Positions 8,858 through 19,044 of a stretch of DNA of 64,000 nucleotides are shown in pieces (position 1 is the stretch's first letter; each line of letters begins with the position of its first letter). The position numbers and the translations under genes are program-made. Source of the stretch: Paraflavisolibacter caeni (lineage in GTDB: Bacteria; Bacteroidota; Bacteroidia; Chitinophagales; Chitinophagaceae); the NCBI RefSeq assembly GCF_025628885.1, contig NZ_JAOTIF010000004.1:62001-126000 (forward strand). Direction: 5' to 3'. Below the pieces are notes generated by a model. That model did not search any database. It was not told where the DNA came from and saw nothing but the letters and a program-made list of their open reading frames with translations.

Positions 8858-10609
8858 TTACAATTTTATTTTAGGAATTGCTGAGAGCAACTGTTTTGTA
8901 TAATCATGCTTTGGGTTTCTGTATATTTCTTCAGAATCACCACGCTCTACAATTTTTCCTGCCTTCATTACCATTAATCGGTCGCTCATGTAGCGTATTA
9001 CAGATAAATCATGAGAGATGAATAACATCGTTAAGCCCAGTTCACTTTTCAAATTGTTCAGTAAATTCAATATTTGTGCCTGGACACTCACATCCAAAGC
9101 TGATACTGATTCATCACACACAAGAAATGTTGGATTTAAGGCAAGTGCACGGGCTATGACGATGCGTTGTCTTTGGCCGCCTGAAAATTCATGTGGATAA
9201 CGGCTGGCGAACTTTGGTGACAATTGCACTTGTTCCAGGAGTTTAGATATACTACTTCTTCGCTGAGTTTTTGTTTCATCTGAAAACAGGCGCATTGGTT
9301 CTGCGAGTGCTTCACCTATGGTTAAACGGGGATTTAAAGAAGAAAAAGGATCCTGGAAAACCAATTGTACTTCCTTACGGAAGTGCTGCAAATTGCTTTC
9401 CGGAGTTTGTGTAATTGAACTACCCTGAAATAAGATATCACCCCCTGATGGTTCAATAAGCCTTAGTAATGCTCTTCCCAGGGTTGTTTTACCGCAACCT
9501 GATTCACCTACCAGGCCCAGGGTTTCGCCTCTATAAATTTCAAAGCTTGTATTATCGACTGCTGTAAAGTAATGCGTAGCCTTTCCCAATAAGTTTCGTT
9601 TGACAGGAAACCGGACACTTAAATTTTCTACTTTGACCAGGACTTCATTAAGATGCGGGATCATTGGTGGTGAAGAAGTTGCTGCTACTGCCGGATTTTG
9701 CCCTGGTTGAAGAAAATCATCTACCACAGGCAGCCTTTCTCCCTTTGCATGCAAGGCAGGGCGGCAGGCGATCAATGCTTTTGTATAAGGATGTTGCGGG
9801 TGGCGGAAAATTTCAATTGTACTGTTTTGTTCCAAAATGACACCTTTAAACATAATGGCTACGCGATCCGCAATTTCTGCTACTATTCCCAGGTCATGCG
9901 TAATCAACAAAACGCCCATGTTTTGTTCCTGCTGCAATTGCTTTATTAATAGCAATATTTTTTTCTGGACTGTAACATCCAGTGCTGTTGTAGGTTCATC
10001 ACAAATCAATAATGCCGGCTGGCAACACATTGCCATGGCAATCATCACCCTTTGCTTTTGTCCCCCGCTGATCTGGTGGGGATATTTATGAAACGTTTTT
10101 TCAGGATCCGGGATATCAACTTTTTCGAACCATTTCAATGTTTCTTTCTTCGCTTCTGCCCTGGAAATCCTTTTATGCCTGACCAGTGCTTCAGCGATTT
10201 GTTTACCGCATTTCATAACGGGATTTAAAGAAGTCATTGGCTCCTGGAAAATCATTGCAATTTGAGAGCCTCGTAAATCACTGATTTCCTTTATCTCAGG
10301 ATTGTTGATTGATGCAATTTTTGAATTGGAAGTTGAAGTTCTTTTTTTATTAACTAGTGAAATGAGATCTAAGTGAGATACACCTGAATCCGAGAAAAGT
10401 ATTTTGCCTCCAGCATATATTGCAGGAGGAGTAGGGAGTAATTGCAACAAGGAAAGAGCGGTGACTGACTTTCCTGAACCAGATTCACCCACCAGTGCCA
10501 CAATTTCTCCGCGTTTGATCTGCAGTGACAAATTCTCTACTGCAGATATCTTTTCATTTTCTGTAGTAAAATCTATTGAAAGGTTTTGTATGTCTAGTAA
10601 CGGTTGCAG
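8858..10609 (-). CDS. Double-ATPase oligopeptide/nickel-type ABC transporter protein
   Basis: Two ABC ATPase modules of the Opp/Dpp class are fused in one cytoplasmic protein, as in YejF or GsiA, to power a peptide importer whose permeases are not in this window. Module 1 has Walker A 'GESGSGKS', signature 'ISGGQKQR' and Walker B '[12 protein letters not shown]'. Module 2 has 'GESGCGKTT', 'FSGGQRQR' and '[12 protein letters not shown]'. Each module ends in an Opp-type C-terminal segment. The start is a problem. The first usual start codon (TTG at 10531) lies inside the first beta-sheet of module 1. The frame stays open upstream with family-like sequence ('[12 protein letters not shown]') to about 10609, where only a CTG is available before a TAA. 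I extend the gene to that CTG, but the true start is unproven. Confidence 0.85.
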   Translation of the reverse strand: MQPLLDIQNLSIDFTTENEKISAVENLSLQIKRGEIVALVGESGSGKSVTALSLLQLLPTPPAIYAGGKILFSDSGVSHLDLISLVNKKRTSTSNSKIASINNPEIKEISDLRGSQIAMIFQEPMTSLNPVMKCGKQIAEALVRHKRISRAEAKKETLKWFEKVDIPDPEKTFHKYPHQISGGQKQRVMIAMAMCCQPALLICDEPTTALDVTVQKKILLLIKQLQQEQNMGVLLITHDLGIVAEIADRVAIMFKGVILEQNSTIEIFRHPQHPYTKALIACRPALHAKGERLPVVDDFLQPGQNPAVAATSSPPMIPHLNEVLVKVENLSVRFPVKRNLLGKATHYFTAVDNTSFEIYRGETLGLVGESGCGKTTLGRALLRLIEPSGGDILFQGSSITQTPESNLQHFRKEVQLVFQDPFSSLNPRLTIGEALAEPMRLFSDETKTQRRSSISKLLEQVQLSPKFASRYPHEFSGGQRQRIVIARALALNPTFLVCDESVSALDVSVQAQILNLLNNLKSELGLTMLFISHDLSVIRYMSDRLMVMKAGKIVERGDSEEIYRNPKHDYTKQLLSAIPKIKL

Positions 10610-10630
10610 GTGGCAGCTATTTTATTGATC

Positions 10631-11005
10631 CTATTTACATTTTGGTACAACCTTAATGGCCAGCTTTTTACCAGGCGTTGGATAATAGGCCAGACAAACA
10701 TTACAAAGCTGTTTGGATGTATCCATCATAAAATAAAATTCATCTCCTTCATTAATACTTGGAGGGAAAGTGCATGGACTACCTAATCCAAAAACATTCG
10801 TATAAGACTTGCCCGTATTTTCATCCGTCCAATTAGCAGCTATTTGTGCGGTGTCCAGGCTGCCCTCTAATAACTTGATTGTATAATTGGAACAAATGCC
10901 TTTGATCTCGAGCCTTCCTTTATAGCAGCCTGTCTTAGTGTTTTTGTTACAAGCAGGTTTACCTGCTACTAATGCAACAAAAAACATCATGACTACAAGT
11001 TTCAT
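10631..11005 (-). CDS. Small secreted cysteine-containing protein
   Basis: The 124-residue product begins with a hydrophobic signal-like segment ('MKLVVMMFFVALVAG'), so it is probably exported. Cysteine 19 follows it, but the preceding residues (K-P-A) do not make a good lipobox. Seven cysteines in the mature part suggest disulfides or metal binding. I do not recognise a family. It lies between AMP nucleosidase (11 bp upstream) and the peptide ABC gene on the same strand, so it may be co-transcribed. There is no functional clue beyond export. Confidence 0.7.
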   Translation of the reverse strand: MKLVVMMFFVALVAGKPACNKNTKTGCYKGRLEIKGICSNYTIKLLEGSLDTAQIAANWTDENTGKSYTNVFGLGSPCTFPPSINEGDEFYFMMDTSKQLCNVCLAYYPTPGKKLAIKVVPKCK

Positions 11006-11016
11006 AACAACAATTT

Positions 11017-11787
11017 TTAAAACCTCAAATGTCTTACTGTTTGTCCATTATTGATCAATTGTTTCAGAGAGTCAATACCGATTTTAAGGTGTCGCTCAAC
11101 ATAAATTTCGGTGACTTTTTTATCACTTTCCTCAGTTTTAACGCCTTCCGGTACCATTGGCTGATCACTTACCAATAGCAAGGCGCCAGTTGGGATCCGG
11201 TTGGCAAACCCAACCATAAAAATGGTCGCGGTTTCCATATCAATGGCATAAGCTCTGACCTTTTGCAGGTATTCCTTAAATTCTTCATCATGTTCCCATA
11301 CACGCCGGTTGGTAGTATAAACTGTTCCTGTCCAATAATCAACCTCGTAATCTCTAATCGTTGTAGAAATTGCTTTTTGTAATGCGAATGCGGGTAATGC
11401 CGGAACTTCTGCAGGGAAGTAATCATCTGAAGTACCCTCGCCTCTGATAGCTGCTATGGGTAAAATCAAATCACCGAGCTTGTTCCGCTTTTTTAAGCCT
11501 CCACATTTACCCAAGAATAAAACGGCTTGCGGATGAATAGCAGTCAATAGATCCATGATGGTTGCGGCGGTTGGACTGCCCATTCCAAAGTTGATAATTG
11601 TAATACCGTTACTTGTTGCGCATTGCATTGGCCTGTTTAAACCTACAACCTCAACATTATTCCAGGAAGCGAAGAAGTTTACATAGTTACTAAAGTTGGT
11701 TAAAAGAATGTACTTACCAAAATTTTCAAGTTGCTCACCTGTATACCGTGGCAGCCAATTGTGAACAATCTCGTCTTTTGTCTTCAT
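11017..11787 (-). CDS. amn: AMP nucleosidase, short Bacteroidota type
   Basis: A phosphorylase-superfamily enzyme expected to cleave AMP to adenine and ribose 5-phosphate. At 256 residues it is the short form found in Bacteroidota, lacking the N-terminal regulatory domain of the enterobacterial enzyme. Characteristic segments are 'IINFGMGSPTAATIMDLL' near residue 67, 'VLFLGKCGGLK' near 92, and 'YAIDMETATIFMVGFAN' near 178, which holds the ribose and base contacts of this superfamily. 'ALLLVSDQPM' follows. Uridine-phosphorylase-like activity cannot be excluded from sequence alone. It is the first gene of a probable three-gene minus-strand unit. Confidence 0.85.
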   Translation of the reverse strand: MKTKDEIVHNWLPRYTGEQLENFGKYILLTNFSNYVNFFASWNNVEVVGLNRPMQCATSNGITIINFGMGSPTAATIMDLLTAIHPQAVLFLGKCGGLKKRNKLGDLILPIAAIRGEGTSDDYFPAEVPALPAFALQKAISTTIRDYEVDYWTGTVYTTNRRVWEHDEEFKEYLQKVRAYAIDMETATIFMVGFANRIPTGALLLVSDQPMVPEGVKTEESDKKVTEIYVERHLKIGIDSLKQLINNGQTVRHLRF

Positions 11788-11956
11788 CTTGTAGGGGTTT
11801 AAGTATTGGGCTTATCTTTTCATTTGGAAAAGCAACAAATCTGACCATGAATCCGAATATAAGCAGTAATTGACAAGAACGCTAACCTTGAAAGGAAATA
11901 TTCTCTGGCATGAATTTATTATACCTGTTTTCGTCTAATCATTAAAAACATCCATT

Positions 11957-12202
11957 ATGAAAGATACTCACAACCAACAAGGTCAAAACAGTCCTGGTCG
12001 TTCTTACGAAAGGGGAGCGGCTTCTGAAGGCTCCAATGCCAATAAAGTACCAGGCAGTGAGCGAATTCCACAAAGTGAAGAAGATGATGTGGAATCATCT
12101 CAAAGTATCAGCTTAGAGCAGCAGGAATTGTTCAAAGGGAAGAAAGTAGATGAAGATATCGAATCTGAAGATGACCTGCCAATGGAGCAGAAGGATTTGT
12201 AG
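11957..12202 (+). CDS. Small acidic hydrophilic protein, unknown function
   Basis: This encodes 81 residues of strongly hydrophilic, Ser/Glu/Asp/Gln-rich sequence with no hydrophobic core, membrane segment or cysteine, so it is probably intrinsically disordered. 'LEQQELFKGKKVDEDIESED' shows its character. It starts at a well-placed ATG in a region without competing minus-strand genes and ends 50 bp before the endonuclease gene. I recognise no family. Similar short acidic proteins are common in Chitinophagaceae genomes, but no role can be assigned. Confidence 0.6.
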   Translation: MKDTHNQQGQNSPGRSYERGAASEGSNANKVPGSERIPQSEEDDVESSQSISLEQQELFKGKKVDEDIESEDDLPMEQKDL

Positions 12203-12252
12203 CAATTTCCAAGGTCTGTAACAAACTGCTTACCAATCGTATAACGGCGATT

Positions 12253-12915
12253 ATGAAACTGCCATTTAATTTATCTGTTGTACTAAAACGGATAGAAAAG
12301 GTAATTGCGCCTTTTCCGAAAGCAGCCATGTTTGAGTTATATGAAAGGGGATATACCACTTTGTTTGAACAATTGATTTCCTGTATTATTTCAATCCGGA
12401 CACTTGATGAAACGACGATACCAGTTTCATTGCGGTTATTTGAAAAAGGACGTACCCCCGGGGAAATCTTACAACTTTCACCACAAAAGTTAGAGGAACT
12501 TTTGTATGGCTGCACATTTCCCGGGCAGAAGGCGTATACTATTCTTGGTATTGCAAAAGCTGCGCATGAAAAATGGAATGGAGAACTGCCTGCAGATTTC
12601 AATTTACTGACCGAGTTAAAAGGAGTGGGGCCGAAATGCGCGAATCTTGCATTAGGAGTTACCGGCAAGGATGCTGGCATAAGTGTGGATGTTCATGTGC
12701 ATCGTATTACCAACAGGTGGGGTTGGATACAAACTGCATCCCCGGAACAAACAATGGTTGAATTGGAAGAGAAAGTGCCGCATGATAAATGGATAGATAT
12801 CAACCGTTTATTGGTGCCATTTGGTAAGCATATCTGTACAGGTCGATTGCCAAATTGTTCCACCTGCCCTGTATTGGAATACTGTCAACAGGTTGGAGTG
12901 GGGAAACACAGGTAA
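12253..12915 (+). CDS. nth: Endonuclease III-like DNA glycosylase (HhH-GPD)
   Basis: Bifunctional DNA glycosylase/AP lyase for oxidised pyrimidines in base-excision repair. The 220 residues match Nth. The helix-hairpin-helix 'LKGVGPKCANLAL' contains the catalytic lysine (K128). The aspartate (D146) in 'SVDVHVHRITNRWGW' lies 18 residues later, as in E. coli Nth. The C-terminus has the Cys-x6-Cys-x2-Cys-x5-Cys motif of the [4Fe-4S] cluster ('CTGRLPNCSTCPVLEYC'). The sequence is more divergent than housekeeping Nth, so a specialised paralogue is possible. It converges on lepA across a strong terminator. Confidence 0.9.
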   Translation: MKLPFNLSVVLKRIEKVIAPFPKAAMFELYERGYTTLFEQLISCIISIRTLDETTIPVSLRLFEKGRTPGEILQLSPQKLEELLYGCTFPGQKAYTILGIAKAAHEKWNGELPADFNLLTELKGVGPKCANLALGVTGKDAGISVDVHVHRITNRWGWIQTASPEQTMVELEEKVPHDKWIDINRLLVPFGKHICTGRLPNCSTCPVLEYCQQVGVGKHR

Positions 12916-12920
12916 AAAGA

Positions 12921-12967
12921 TAATGGCTTCTCAATTTTTGGTTTTCAACCTAATTGAGAAGCCATTA
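12921..12967. terminator. Bidirectional terminator between nth and lepA
   Basis: The 16-bp arms 12921-12936 and 12952-12967 are perfect inverted repeats around a 15-nt loop, lying between the stop codons of two convergent genes. The symmetry suits termination in both directions. Confidence 0.85.
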
Positions 12968-12991
12968 ATATTCTATTATTAAAATTCTATT

Positions 12992-14782
12992 CTAATCTTC
13001 CAGCTTCAACACTGCCAGGAATGCTTCCTGTGGAACTTCTACATTACCAATCTGGCGCATACGCTTTTTACCTTCTTTCTGTTTCTCAAGAAGCTTCCGT
13101 TTACGGCTGATATCACCACCATAACATTTAGCCGTTACGTCTTTACGCATAGCTGAAATGTTTTCACGGGCAATGACTTTTGCACCAATAGCCGCCTGAA
13201 TAGCAATCTGGAATTGCTGGCGTGGTAATAATTCCTTTAACTTTTCACAAAGCTTACGCCCAAAATCCTGTGCACGACCACGGTGAATCAATGCACTCAA
13301 AGCATCCACCTTATCACTATTCAGCAGAATATCCATTTTTACAATATCTGCTTCCCTGTAGCCAATAGGATGGTAGTCGAATGATGCATAACCACGTGTC
13401 TGGCTTTTTAATTTATCGTAAAAGTCGAATACAATTTCGGTCAATGGCATTTCAAAGATCAATTCTACACGAGTTTGGGTCAGGTAACTTTGGTTCAACA
13501 AGATTCCTCGTTTACCCAAACATAAAGTCATGATATTACCGATATATTCTGGTTTTGTAATGATCTGAGCTTTAATAAAAGGTTCTTCAATACGATCTGT
13601 TTTAACTGCATCCGGCATTTCTGTAGGATTGTTAACTATAATCTTTTCCCCCCTGGTGGTATATGCAATAAAGCTAACGTTGGGTACAGTAGTAATTACA
13701 GTTTGATTGAACTCCCTTTCCAGGCGCTCCTGGATGATCTCCATGTGCAGTAGTCCAAGGAAACCGCAACGGAATCCAAAGCCCAGGGCTTGCGAGGTTT
13801 CCAATTCATAAGAAAGTGAAGCATCATTTAACTGCAATTTGTCCATGCATTCCCGGAGTTCCTCAAATTCATCAGTATTTACAGGGAAAATACCAGCAAA
13901 CACCATCGCTTTTACTTCTTCAAAACCTTTGATCATTTCCGGGTTAGGATTTGAAGCTATGGTGATGGTATCACCTACTTTTACTTCTTTGGCATTTTTA
14001 ATACCCGTAATCAGGTAGCCCACATCGCCTGTGGTCACTTCCTGCTTTGGCTCAGGTTTTAATTTTAAAATACCCACTTCATCTGCCTCGTATTCCTGGC
14101 CGGTAGAAACGAATTTTACCTTATCTCCTTTGCGCAGTGTTCCATTTAATATACGGAAATAAACAATGATACCGCGGAAGCTATTGAACACACTATCGAA
14201 TATCAGGGCCTGAAGGGGGGCATCCGGATTTCCTTTTGGAGCGGGAATCCTTTCCACGATAGCTTCTAAAATAGCCTCCACACCCAACCCAGTACGGCCA
14301 CTGGCCAGCAGGATTTCTTCCGGTTTGCAGCCTATGAGTTCAATGATCTGGTCTTTCACTTCTTCGATCATGGCCCCATCCATATCGATTTTATTAATAA
14401 CAGGAATGATCTCCAGGTCGTTATCAATCGCTAAGTAAAGGTTTGAAATGGTTTGAGCCTGGATACCCTGTGTTGCATCAACTAATAATAGGGCGCCCTC
14501 ACAAGCAGCTAAGGCACGGCTCACTTCATAGCTGAAATCCACGTGACCAGGGGTGTCAATAAGATTCAACGTATAGTTTTCGCCTTTGTGAGCGTGATTG
14601 ATCTGGATCGCGTGGCTTTTGATGGTAATTCCTTTTTCGCGTTCAAGGTCCATATCATCAAGCACCTGGTCCATCATGTCACGGTCACTAATCGTATTGG
14701 TTGCCTGTAAAAGACGATCAGCTAAAGTGCTTTTGCCATGGTCAATATGGGCAATGATGCAGAAATTACGAATATTTTTCAT
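12992..14782 (-). CDS. lepA: Elongation factor 4 (ribosomal back-translocase)
   Basis: LepA is a ribosome-associated GTPase that remodels stalled post-translocation ribosomes. The 596 residues are the standard length. G-domain motifs are present: '[14 protein letters not shown]' (P-loop) near residue 10, 'DTPGHVDF' (G3) near 78 and 'NKIDMDGA' (G4) near 132. EF-G-like domains II, III and V follow, with the LepA-specific C-terminal domain ('[20 protein letters not shown]' near 462). It is the distal gene of the minus-strand run that starts at the dihydroorotase-like gene. Confidence 0.97.
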   Translation of the reverse strand: MKNIRNFCIIAHIDHGKSTLADRLLQATNTISDRDMMDQVLDDMDLEREKGITIKSHAIQINHAHKGENYTLNLIDTPGHVDFSYEVSRALAACEGALLLVDATQGIQAQTISNLYLAIDNDLEIIPVINKIDMDGAMIEEVKDQIIELIGCKPEEILLASGRTGLGVEAILEAIVERIPAPKGNPDAPLQALIFDSVFNSFRGIIVYFRILNGTLRKGDKVKFVSTGQEYEADEVGILKLKPEPKQEVTTGDVGYLITGIKNAKEVKVGDTITIASNPNPEMIKGFEEVKAMVFAGIFPVNTDEFEELRECMDKLQLNDASLSYELETSQALGFGFRCGFLGLLHMEIIQERLEREFNQTVITTVPNVSFIAYTTRGEKIIVNNPTEMPDAVKTDRIEEPFIKAQIITKPEYIGNIMTLCLGKRGILLNQSYLTQTRVELIFEMPLTEIVFDFYDKLKSQTRGYASFDYHPIGYREADIVKMDILLNSDKVDALSALIHRGRAQDFGRKLCEKLKELLPRQQFQIAIQAAIGAKVIARENISAMRKDVTAKCYGGDISRKRKLLEKQKEGKKRMRQIGNVEVPQEAFLAVLKLED

Positions 14783-14831
14783 GTATATACCTCAGAAATT
14801 AGCGTGCAAAGATAAGAAAGGAGATCGTAGT

Positions 14832-15755
14832 TTAAGGTTTTTGCTGTGGCTGTAATGGTTCTTTCTCAAGAATAGGTTTTGGAACCGGGGCTTGGCCATC
14901 TTCCAATTTTTGGTGAAATACCTTATCAATGTGGGTCCATTTACCTCCTTTCCATTCGAAGCCTTCATAATCACCATCCGGAATAAAGGTATAAGGTTTA
15001 TCAGGTTCATCAGTTTCAGAAATCAAGTGGTCCACTAAAATGAGTTTTAAATCCTCATCGTAATTAACAAAAGTGCTGGCTTCTTTTTTATATTCAATAC
15101 TATAGCGGTATTGGACTGGCCGTTTTACGCTATCTTTTTCAAATGTAAAATAGGGTCCTCCAAAAACAGGTTGGTTCTTTTCATTGATGGTCATCACCTC
15201 AATCCATTTCTTATTACTGCGTACACTGTTATTATCAAAACCAAACAGCGTATAGTAGTTTTTCTGATTGAACTGGGTCTTAATAATTTTATAATAAACA
15301 GCACCAATCCAGGTATCTTTTGTTCTCACTGAATCAGTAGGGTCGGATGTGAATTCTGAAAAGTCTCTTAAAGGCACTAATCTTAAAGATCCATCCGGGG
15401 TCCGGAACTGAATAGCACCTCTTTGTCTTGAATAGTAATCATCAAATGAAAGAGACCAGCTAAAGATCCGGAATGTGCTATCAGGAGCATATACATTAGA
15501 AATGCCCTGTACGGAATCAAAAGGATAATAAAAAGAGTTCTTCACTTGCAGGCCCCTGATCAATGTGCGGACAAAGAAGCTATCGTTACGCATCCGGCCT
15601 GCAGTCAAACTATCTACGATCAGGTTTTTGGCTAAAGCTTTCAATGAATCTTCCTTTTTTGTTAAAAGCTTTAGATCAGAAGGCGTAATTTTTTGTGCTG
15701 TAACAATACTATTAAAAACAAAAATTACTAATATAAAGAGAACGGTTTTTTTCAC
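14832..15755 (-). CDS. Secreted protein of unknown function
   Basis: A protein of about 307 residues conserved in type with Bacteroidota envelope proteins. A GTG at 15755 gives a textbook signal peptide ('KKTVLFILVIFVFNSIVTAQ'). A longer reading from an ATG at 15800 adds 15 residues before it and looks less natural. The mature part is rich in Tyr, Phe and Asp with beta-strand-like spacing, and the C-terminus is proline-rich. I see no catalytic motif or lipobox. It sits 49 bp upstream of lepA and just below gmhA. Its role is unknown, with the periplasm the likely location. Confidence 0.75.
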   Translation of the reverse strand: MKKTVLFILVIFVFNSIVTAQKITPSDLKLLTKKEDSLKALAKNLIVDSLTAGRMRNDSFFVRTLIRGLQVKNSFYYPFDSVQGISNVYAPDSTFRIFSWSLSFDDYYSRQRGAIQFRTPDGSLRLVPLRDFSEFTSDPTDSVRTKDTWIGAVYYKIIKTQFNQKNYYTLFGFDNNSVRSNKKWIEVMTINEKNQPVFGGPYFTFEKDSVKRPVQYRYSIEYKKEASTFVNYDEDLKLILVDHLISETDEPDKPYTFIPDGDYEGFEWKGGKWTHIDKVFHQKLEDGQAPVPKPILEKEPLQPQQKP

Positions 15756-15814
15756 AAGAACGTTTTTAAGCCAAACGCTAAATTGCCCAAAAAAGTACAA
15801 AAATTATCCTAAGA

Positions 15815-16384
15815 TTAAATACATTGTTCCTCCACCAACTGACAAATGATATGCCCGATCAGGATATGACTTTCCTGGATACGAGGCGTATCAGTAGAAG
15901 GTACATTGAACAAATAGTCACTTAGTTCCTTCATAACTCCTCCGCTCCAGCCTGTAAATCCTACTGTAATGATCCCATTGGCTTTTGCTGATTCAAAGGC
16001 TTTCACAATATTAGCTGAGTTGCCCGAGGTGGAAAGGCCAACTAAAATATCGCCGGGATTTAAAATGCCCTCAACCAACCTTGCATAAATAGCGTCGTAA
16101 CCATAATCATTGGCAACAGCGGTCAGGTAAGAAGTGTTCGTATGGAAAGCCTCTGCTGGTAAAGCTTTTCTTTCTAAATAAAATCTTCCGGAAAGTTCTG
16201 CAGCGAGATGCTGGGCATCGGCTGCACTGCCACCATTCCCGCAAAAGTAGATCCTGCCACCTTTTTTCAACGCTTCTACGATTACTTTCACAACAGCATC
16301 AATTTTGCTGAGTAATTCTTCATTTTCTAACAATTGTTGCTTTACATCAATAGATGCCTGTATGATCGATTTAATGCTTTCCAT
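15815..16384 (-). CDS. gmhA: Phosphoheptose isomerase-like SIS-domain protein
   Basis: A SIS-domain sugar isomerase related to GmhA, which converts sedoheptulose 7-phosphate to D-glycero-D-manno-heptose 7-phosphate for LPS core synthesis. At 189 residues it has the family length. The phosphate-binding segment 'FCGNGGSAADAQHLAAELSG' lies near residue 47 and the second SIS motif 'GLSTSGNSANIV' near 117. A glutamate-bearing 'QESHILIGHIICQLVE' end matches GmhA. The adjacent glycosyltransferases support a role in LPS or capsule sugar assembly. Confidence 0.9.
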   Translation of the reverse strand: MESIKSIIQASIDVKQQLLENEELLSKIDAVVKVIVEALKKGGRIYFCGNGGSAADAQHLAAELSGRFYLERKALPAEAFHTNTSYLTAVANDYGYDAIYARLVEGILNPGDILVGLSTSGNSANIVKAFESAKANGIITVGFTGWSGGVMKELSDYLFNVPSTDTPRIQESHILIGHIICQLVEEQCI

Positions 16385-16445
16385 GAAATATAATTACAAA
16401 GATTGTTTTTAAAATAGGAGCTTTTGTTTAATGATGACTCCTCTT

Positions 16446-17567
16446 TTATGCCATTTGAAGAATGGCTTCTGTCATCCGGCTCCACTCGTATTTTTTCTTT
16501 TCGATTTGAAGTTGAGGGATAAAATATGCTTCCCCTAATTGATAATAATTTATAATGGCATCAGCAATAGCTTTTGGCTCTGGTTCGCAAACCAATCCCA
16601 CTTTTTGATGAGGCACCAGGTCGGGTAGACCACCAACATTGGTCACAATCATTGGTTTTTCAAAATGGTAAGCTACAGGAGTTACTCCGCTCTGGGTTGC
16701 ATTCCGGTAAGGCTGCACGATACAATCTGCCGCACATATATAATATTTTACTTCGCTATCAGGAATAAAATCATTATGAAGCAATACAGAATTCGAAAGG
16801 TTATTGTCTTCAATCAATTGTCTATAAGGCTTTTCATCTTCATAAAACTCACCAGCAACCAGTAGCTTGATCTTTGCTTCTTTGATGCGGCTGTCCGACA
16901 TTGCCTTTAGCAATAAATCAAGGCCTTTGTATTTACGGATAAAACCAAAAAACACGATGATCTTTTCTTCTTCCTGTAATCCTAAATGTTTACGGGCTGT
17001 TTCTTTGGAAATTTGTTCGCCGAAATTATCATAAAGAGGATGCGGAATTAACTGTGCCGGCTTAGTTTTTACGAATGAACGAAGGTCATTCAAAACCTTT
17101 TCACTCATGACAACAAAAGCATCACAAGCTTTCATAAAATATTCTGTGAACTGTTTATCACCAGCTCTCTTTTCATGTGGTACAACATTATCAGCAAGGC
17201 AAATGACTTTGGTATGCCTATTCTTTTTGACCTGGCGTAAAATAGTGCCTAAGGCAGGGCCCATAAAGGGAAGCCAAAATCTTACCAGTACGATATCAGG
17301 CTTTTTATTCCTGATTTTTCTACCTGTAGAAAGCCAGTTGATTGGATTAATAGAGTTGATCCAGGAATGAATCGATACTCCTTTAGGAGGAGGATCGCTT
17401 GAGAATTGTGTTTTACCGGGAAACAGGAGAGAAGGGTATTGAAGTGAAAAGGAAATGATTTCACATTCATAGCCTTCCTGAATAAATTGCTGTGCCAGTC
17501 GCTGATTAAACGTCGCAATACCTCCACGTAAAGGGTGGGCAGGCCCTATGATAATAATCCGCTTCAT
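16446..17567 (-). CDS. Glycosyltransferase, GT4-like (GT-B fold)
   Basis: This is a retaining-type GT-B glycosyltransferase of 373 residues. The N-terminal domain begins with 'IIIGPAHPLRGGIATFNQRL', the glycine-rich acceptor-side loop. The C-terminal glycosyltransferase-1 domain is visible from 'IIVFFGFIRKYKGLDLLLKA' near residue 205 to 'NATQSGVTPVAYHFEKPM' near 293, which carries the nucleotide-sugar contact region. No membrane segments are evident, so it probably acts at the cytoplasmic membrane face. It overlaps the upstream GT2 gene by 4 bp, indicating translational coupling. Donor and acceptor sugars cannot be told from sequence. Confidence 0.9.
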   Translation of the reverse strand: MKRIIIIGPAHPLRGGIATFNQRLAQQFIQEGYECEIISFSLQYPSLLFPGKTQFSSDPPPKGVSIHSWINSINPINWLSTGRKIRNKKPDIVLVRFWLPFMGPALGTILRQVKKNRHTKVICLADNVVPHEKRAGDKQFTEYFMKACDAFVVMSEKVLNDLRSFVKTKPAQLIPHPLYDNFGEQISKETARKHLGLQEEEKIIVFFGFIRKYKGLDLLLKAMSDSRIKEAKIKLLVAGEFYEDEKPYRQLIEDNNLSNSVLLHNDFIPDSEVKYYICAADCIVQPYRNATQSGVTPVAYHFEKPMIVTNVGGLPDLVPHQKVGLVCEPEPKAIADAIINYYQLGEAYFIPQLQIEKKKYEWSRMTEAILQMA

Positions 17568-18514
17568 TTTTCTTGAAAGCCTGTCTTTTCCTCTATAAGG
17601 TAATTATTCCTGCCAGGAGCATTCCGGGCAATCAGTTCTGAAATAAATCCAGCTAAAAATAGCTGCATGCCAATAATGATGGCGGTTAATGATAAATAAA
17701 AAGAAGGCCGGTTGGTGATGAAAGTGTCAGCATCTATAAATTTCGAAACAATCAAAAAAAGAGCTATGATGAAACCAATGATGAAAAAAAGCGTTCCCCA
17801 TAATCCAAAAAAGTGCATAGGGCGCTTAGAAAATTTACCTACAAACGTGATGGATAGAATATCGAGAAATCCATTTACAAACCTCTCCCAGCCAAATTTG
17901 GTAACACCATACTTACGAGCGCGGTGTTCCACTATTTTCTCGCCAATCTTTTTAAATCCTGCCCACTTTGCCAGTACCGGGATATAACGGTGCATTTCAC
18001 CGTATACTTCAATACTCTTAACCACTTTCTTGCGATATACTTTTAACCCGCAGTTGAAATCGTGAAGGTGGATACCTGAAACTTTTCTGGTTACGGCATT
18101 AAAAAATTTGGAAGGTATATTTTTCGTTAAAGTGTTATCAAAACGAACTTTTTTCCAACCACTCACCAGGTCATAACCCTGTTCAATAATCATGCTTCTC
18201 AGTTCAGGAATTTCATCGGGACTATCCTGTAGGTCTGCATCCATCGTAATCACAACATCGCCCTGTGCTGCTTTAAATCCTTCGTTCAAAGCAGCAGATT
18301 TGCCATAGTTGCGCTGGAACTTTATTCCCTTGATCCTTTGATTTTCCTGTCTTAGCTGTTGCACGACCTGCCATGAATTATCATTACTGCCATCGTCCAC
18401 CAATATTACTTCATAAGAGAAGAAATGCTTGGTACATACACGATGTATCCAGTCACATAATTCTGGCAAAGATTCTTCTTCGTTAAAAAGTGGAACTACT
18501 ATTGATAAATCCAT
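17564..18514 (-). CDS. Glycosyltransferase, GT2 family, membrane-anchored
   Basis: A polyprenyl-phosphate-type family 2 glycosyltransferase of 316 residues. The GT-A core has 'LSIVVPLFNEEESLPEL' at the N-terminus, 'VILVDDGSNDNS' near residue 37 and the DxD motif in 'MDADLQDSPDE' near 92. Two transmembrane helices lie near 235-260 and 275-300, as in dolichol/undecaprenyl-phosphate sugar synthases and GtrB-like proteins. It would load a sugar onto a lipid carrier at the inner membrane. Its start shares bases with the stop of the DUF4199 gene and its end overlaps the GT4 gene, so the cluster is tightly coupled. Confidence 0.92.
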   Translation of the reverse strand: MDLSIVVPLFNEEESLPELCDWIHRVCTKHFFSYEVILVDDGSNDNSWQVVQQLRQENQRIKGIKFQRNYGKSAALNEGFKAAQGDVVITMDADLQDSPDEIPELRSMIIEQGYDLVSGWKKVRFDNTLTKNIPSKFFNAVTRKVSGIHLHDFNCGLKVYRKKVVKSIEVYGEMHRYIPVLAKWAGFKKIGEKIVEHRARKYGVTKFGWERFVNGFLDILSITFVGKFSKRPMHFFGLWGTLFFIIGFIIALFLIVSKFIDADTFITNRPSFYLSLTAIIIGMQLFLAGFISELIARNAPGRNNYLIEEKTGFQEK

Positions 18515-19035
18515 TATGCTGATTGTTGTTCAAAAGGGTTTTGCGGACGTTTTTTCGTAAATGCTGCACCTAGTAAGGAGCCGATAGCACCTATCAGGAC
18601 CATAAAAAACATAGAGCCGCCAACAACGCCTACCCAAAAGAAACGGCGGGACATTTCGATTGCCTGGTCTATCTGCTCTTCAGTTATTTTGTCATTCTTT
18701 TCCATTTCAGCCCTGGCTAATTCAAATGTTTTTTCTTTTAAATCAGGAAAGAGCAAAAAGAAAATAACTGTGAATGCCACAAAAATCAGGGTAAAAACAG
18801 TTGTTGTTTTAAAGCCAAATGTAAAAAGGTTTCCAAAGCTAAGCTGGTAATTGTTGTCCTTGCCGTGCTGATTAACAACAAAGATCAATCCTCCAATGAT
18901 AATTGCATATTGTAAAAGGCTGATCCCAGGGTTAGATGTAACCCCCATGAAATTGACAATTATGGAATATAAAACCAGGAAGGCTGCAATCAACAATCCT
19001 GCATTTATATGTGTTAACGGTTTCTTTTGTTTCAT
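18514..19035 (-). CDS. DUF4199 family membrane protein
   Basis: A 173-residue integral membrane protein with four hydrophobic segments: near residues 12-31 and 35-55, near 75-97, and near 132-155 with a glycine-rich 'VGVVGGSMFFMVLIGAIGSL'. The pattern and length match the DUF4199 family, which is widespread in Bacteroidota and often sits beside a GT2 gene, as here. Function is unknown. Coupling to the glycosyltransferase suggests a role with lipid-linked sugars. Confidence 0.8.
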   Translation of the reverse strand: MKQKKPLTHINAGLLIAAFLVLYSIIVNFMGVTSNPGISLLQYAIIIGGLIFVVNQHGKDNNYQLSFGNLFTFGFKTTTVFTLIFVAFTVIFFLLFPDLKEKTFELARAEMEKNDKITEEQIDQAIEMSRRFFWVGVVGGSMFFMVLIGAIGSLLGAAFTKKRPQNPFEQQSA

Positions 19036-19044
19036 AGTGAATGA

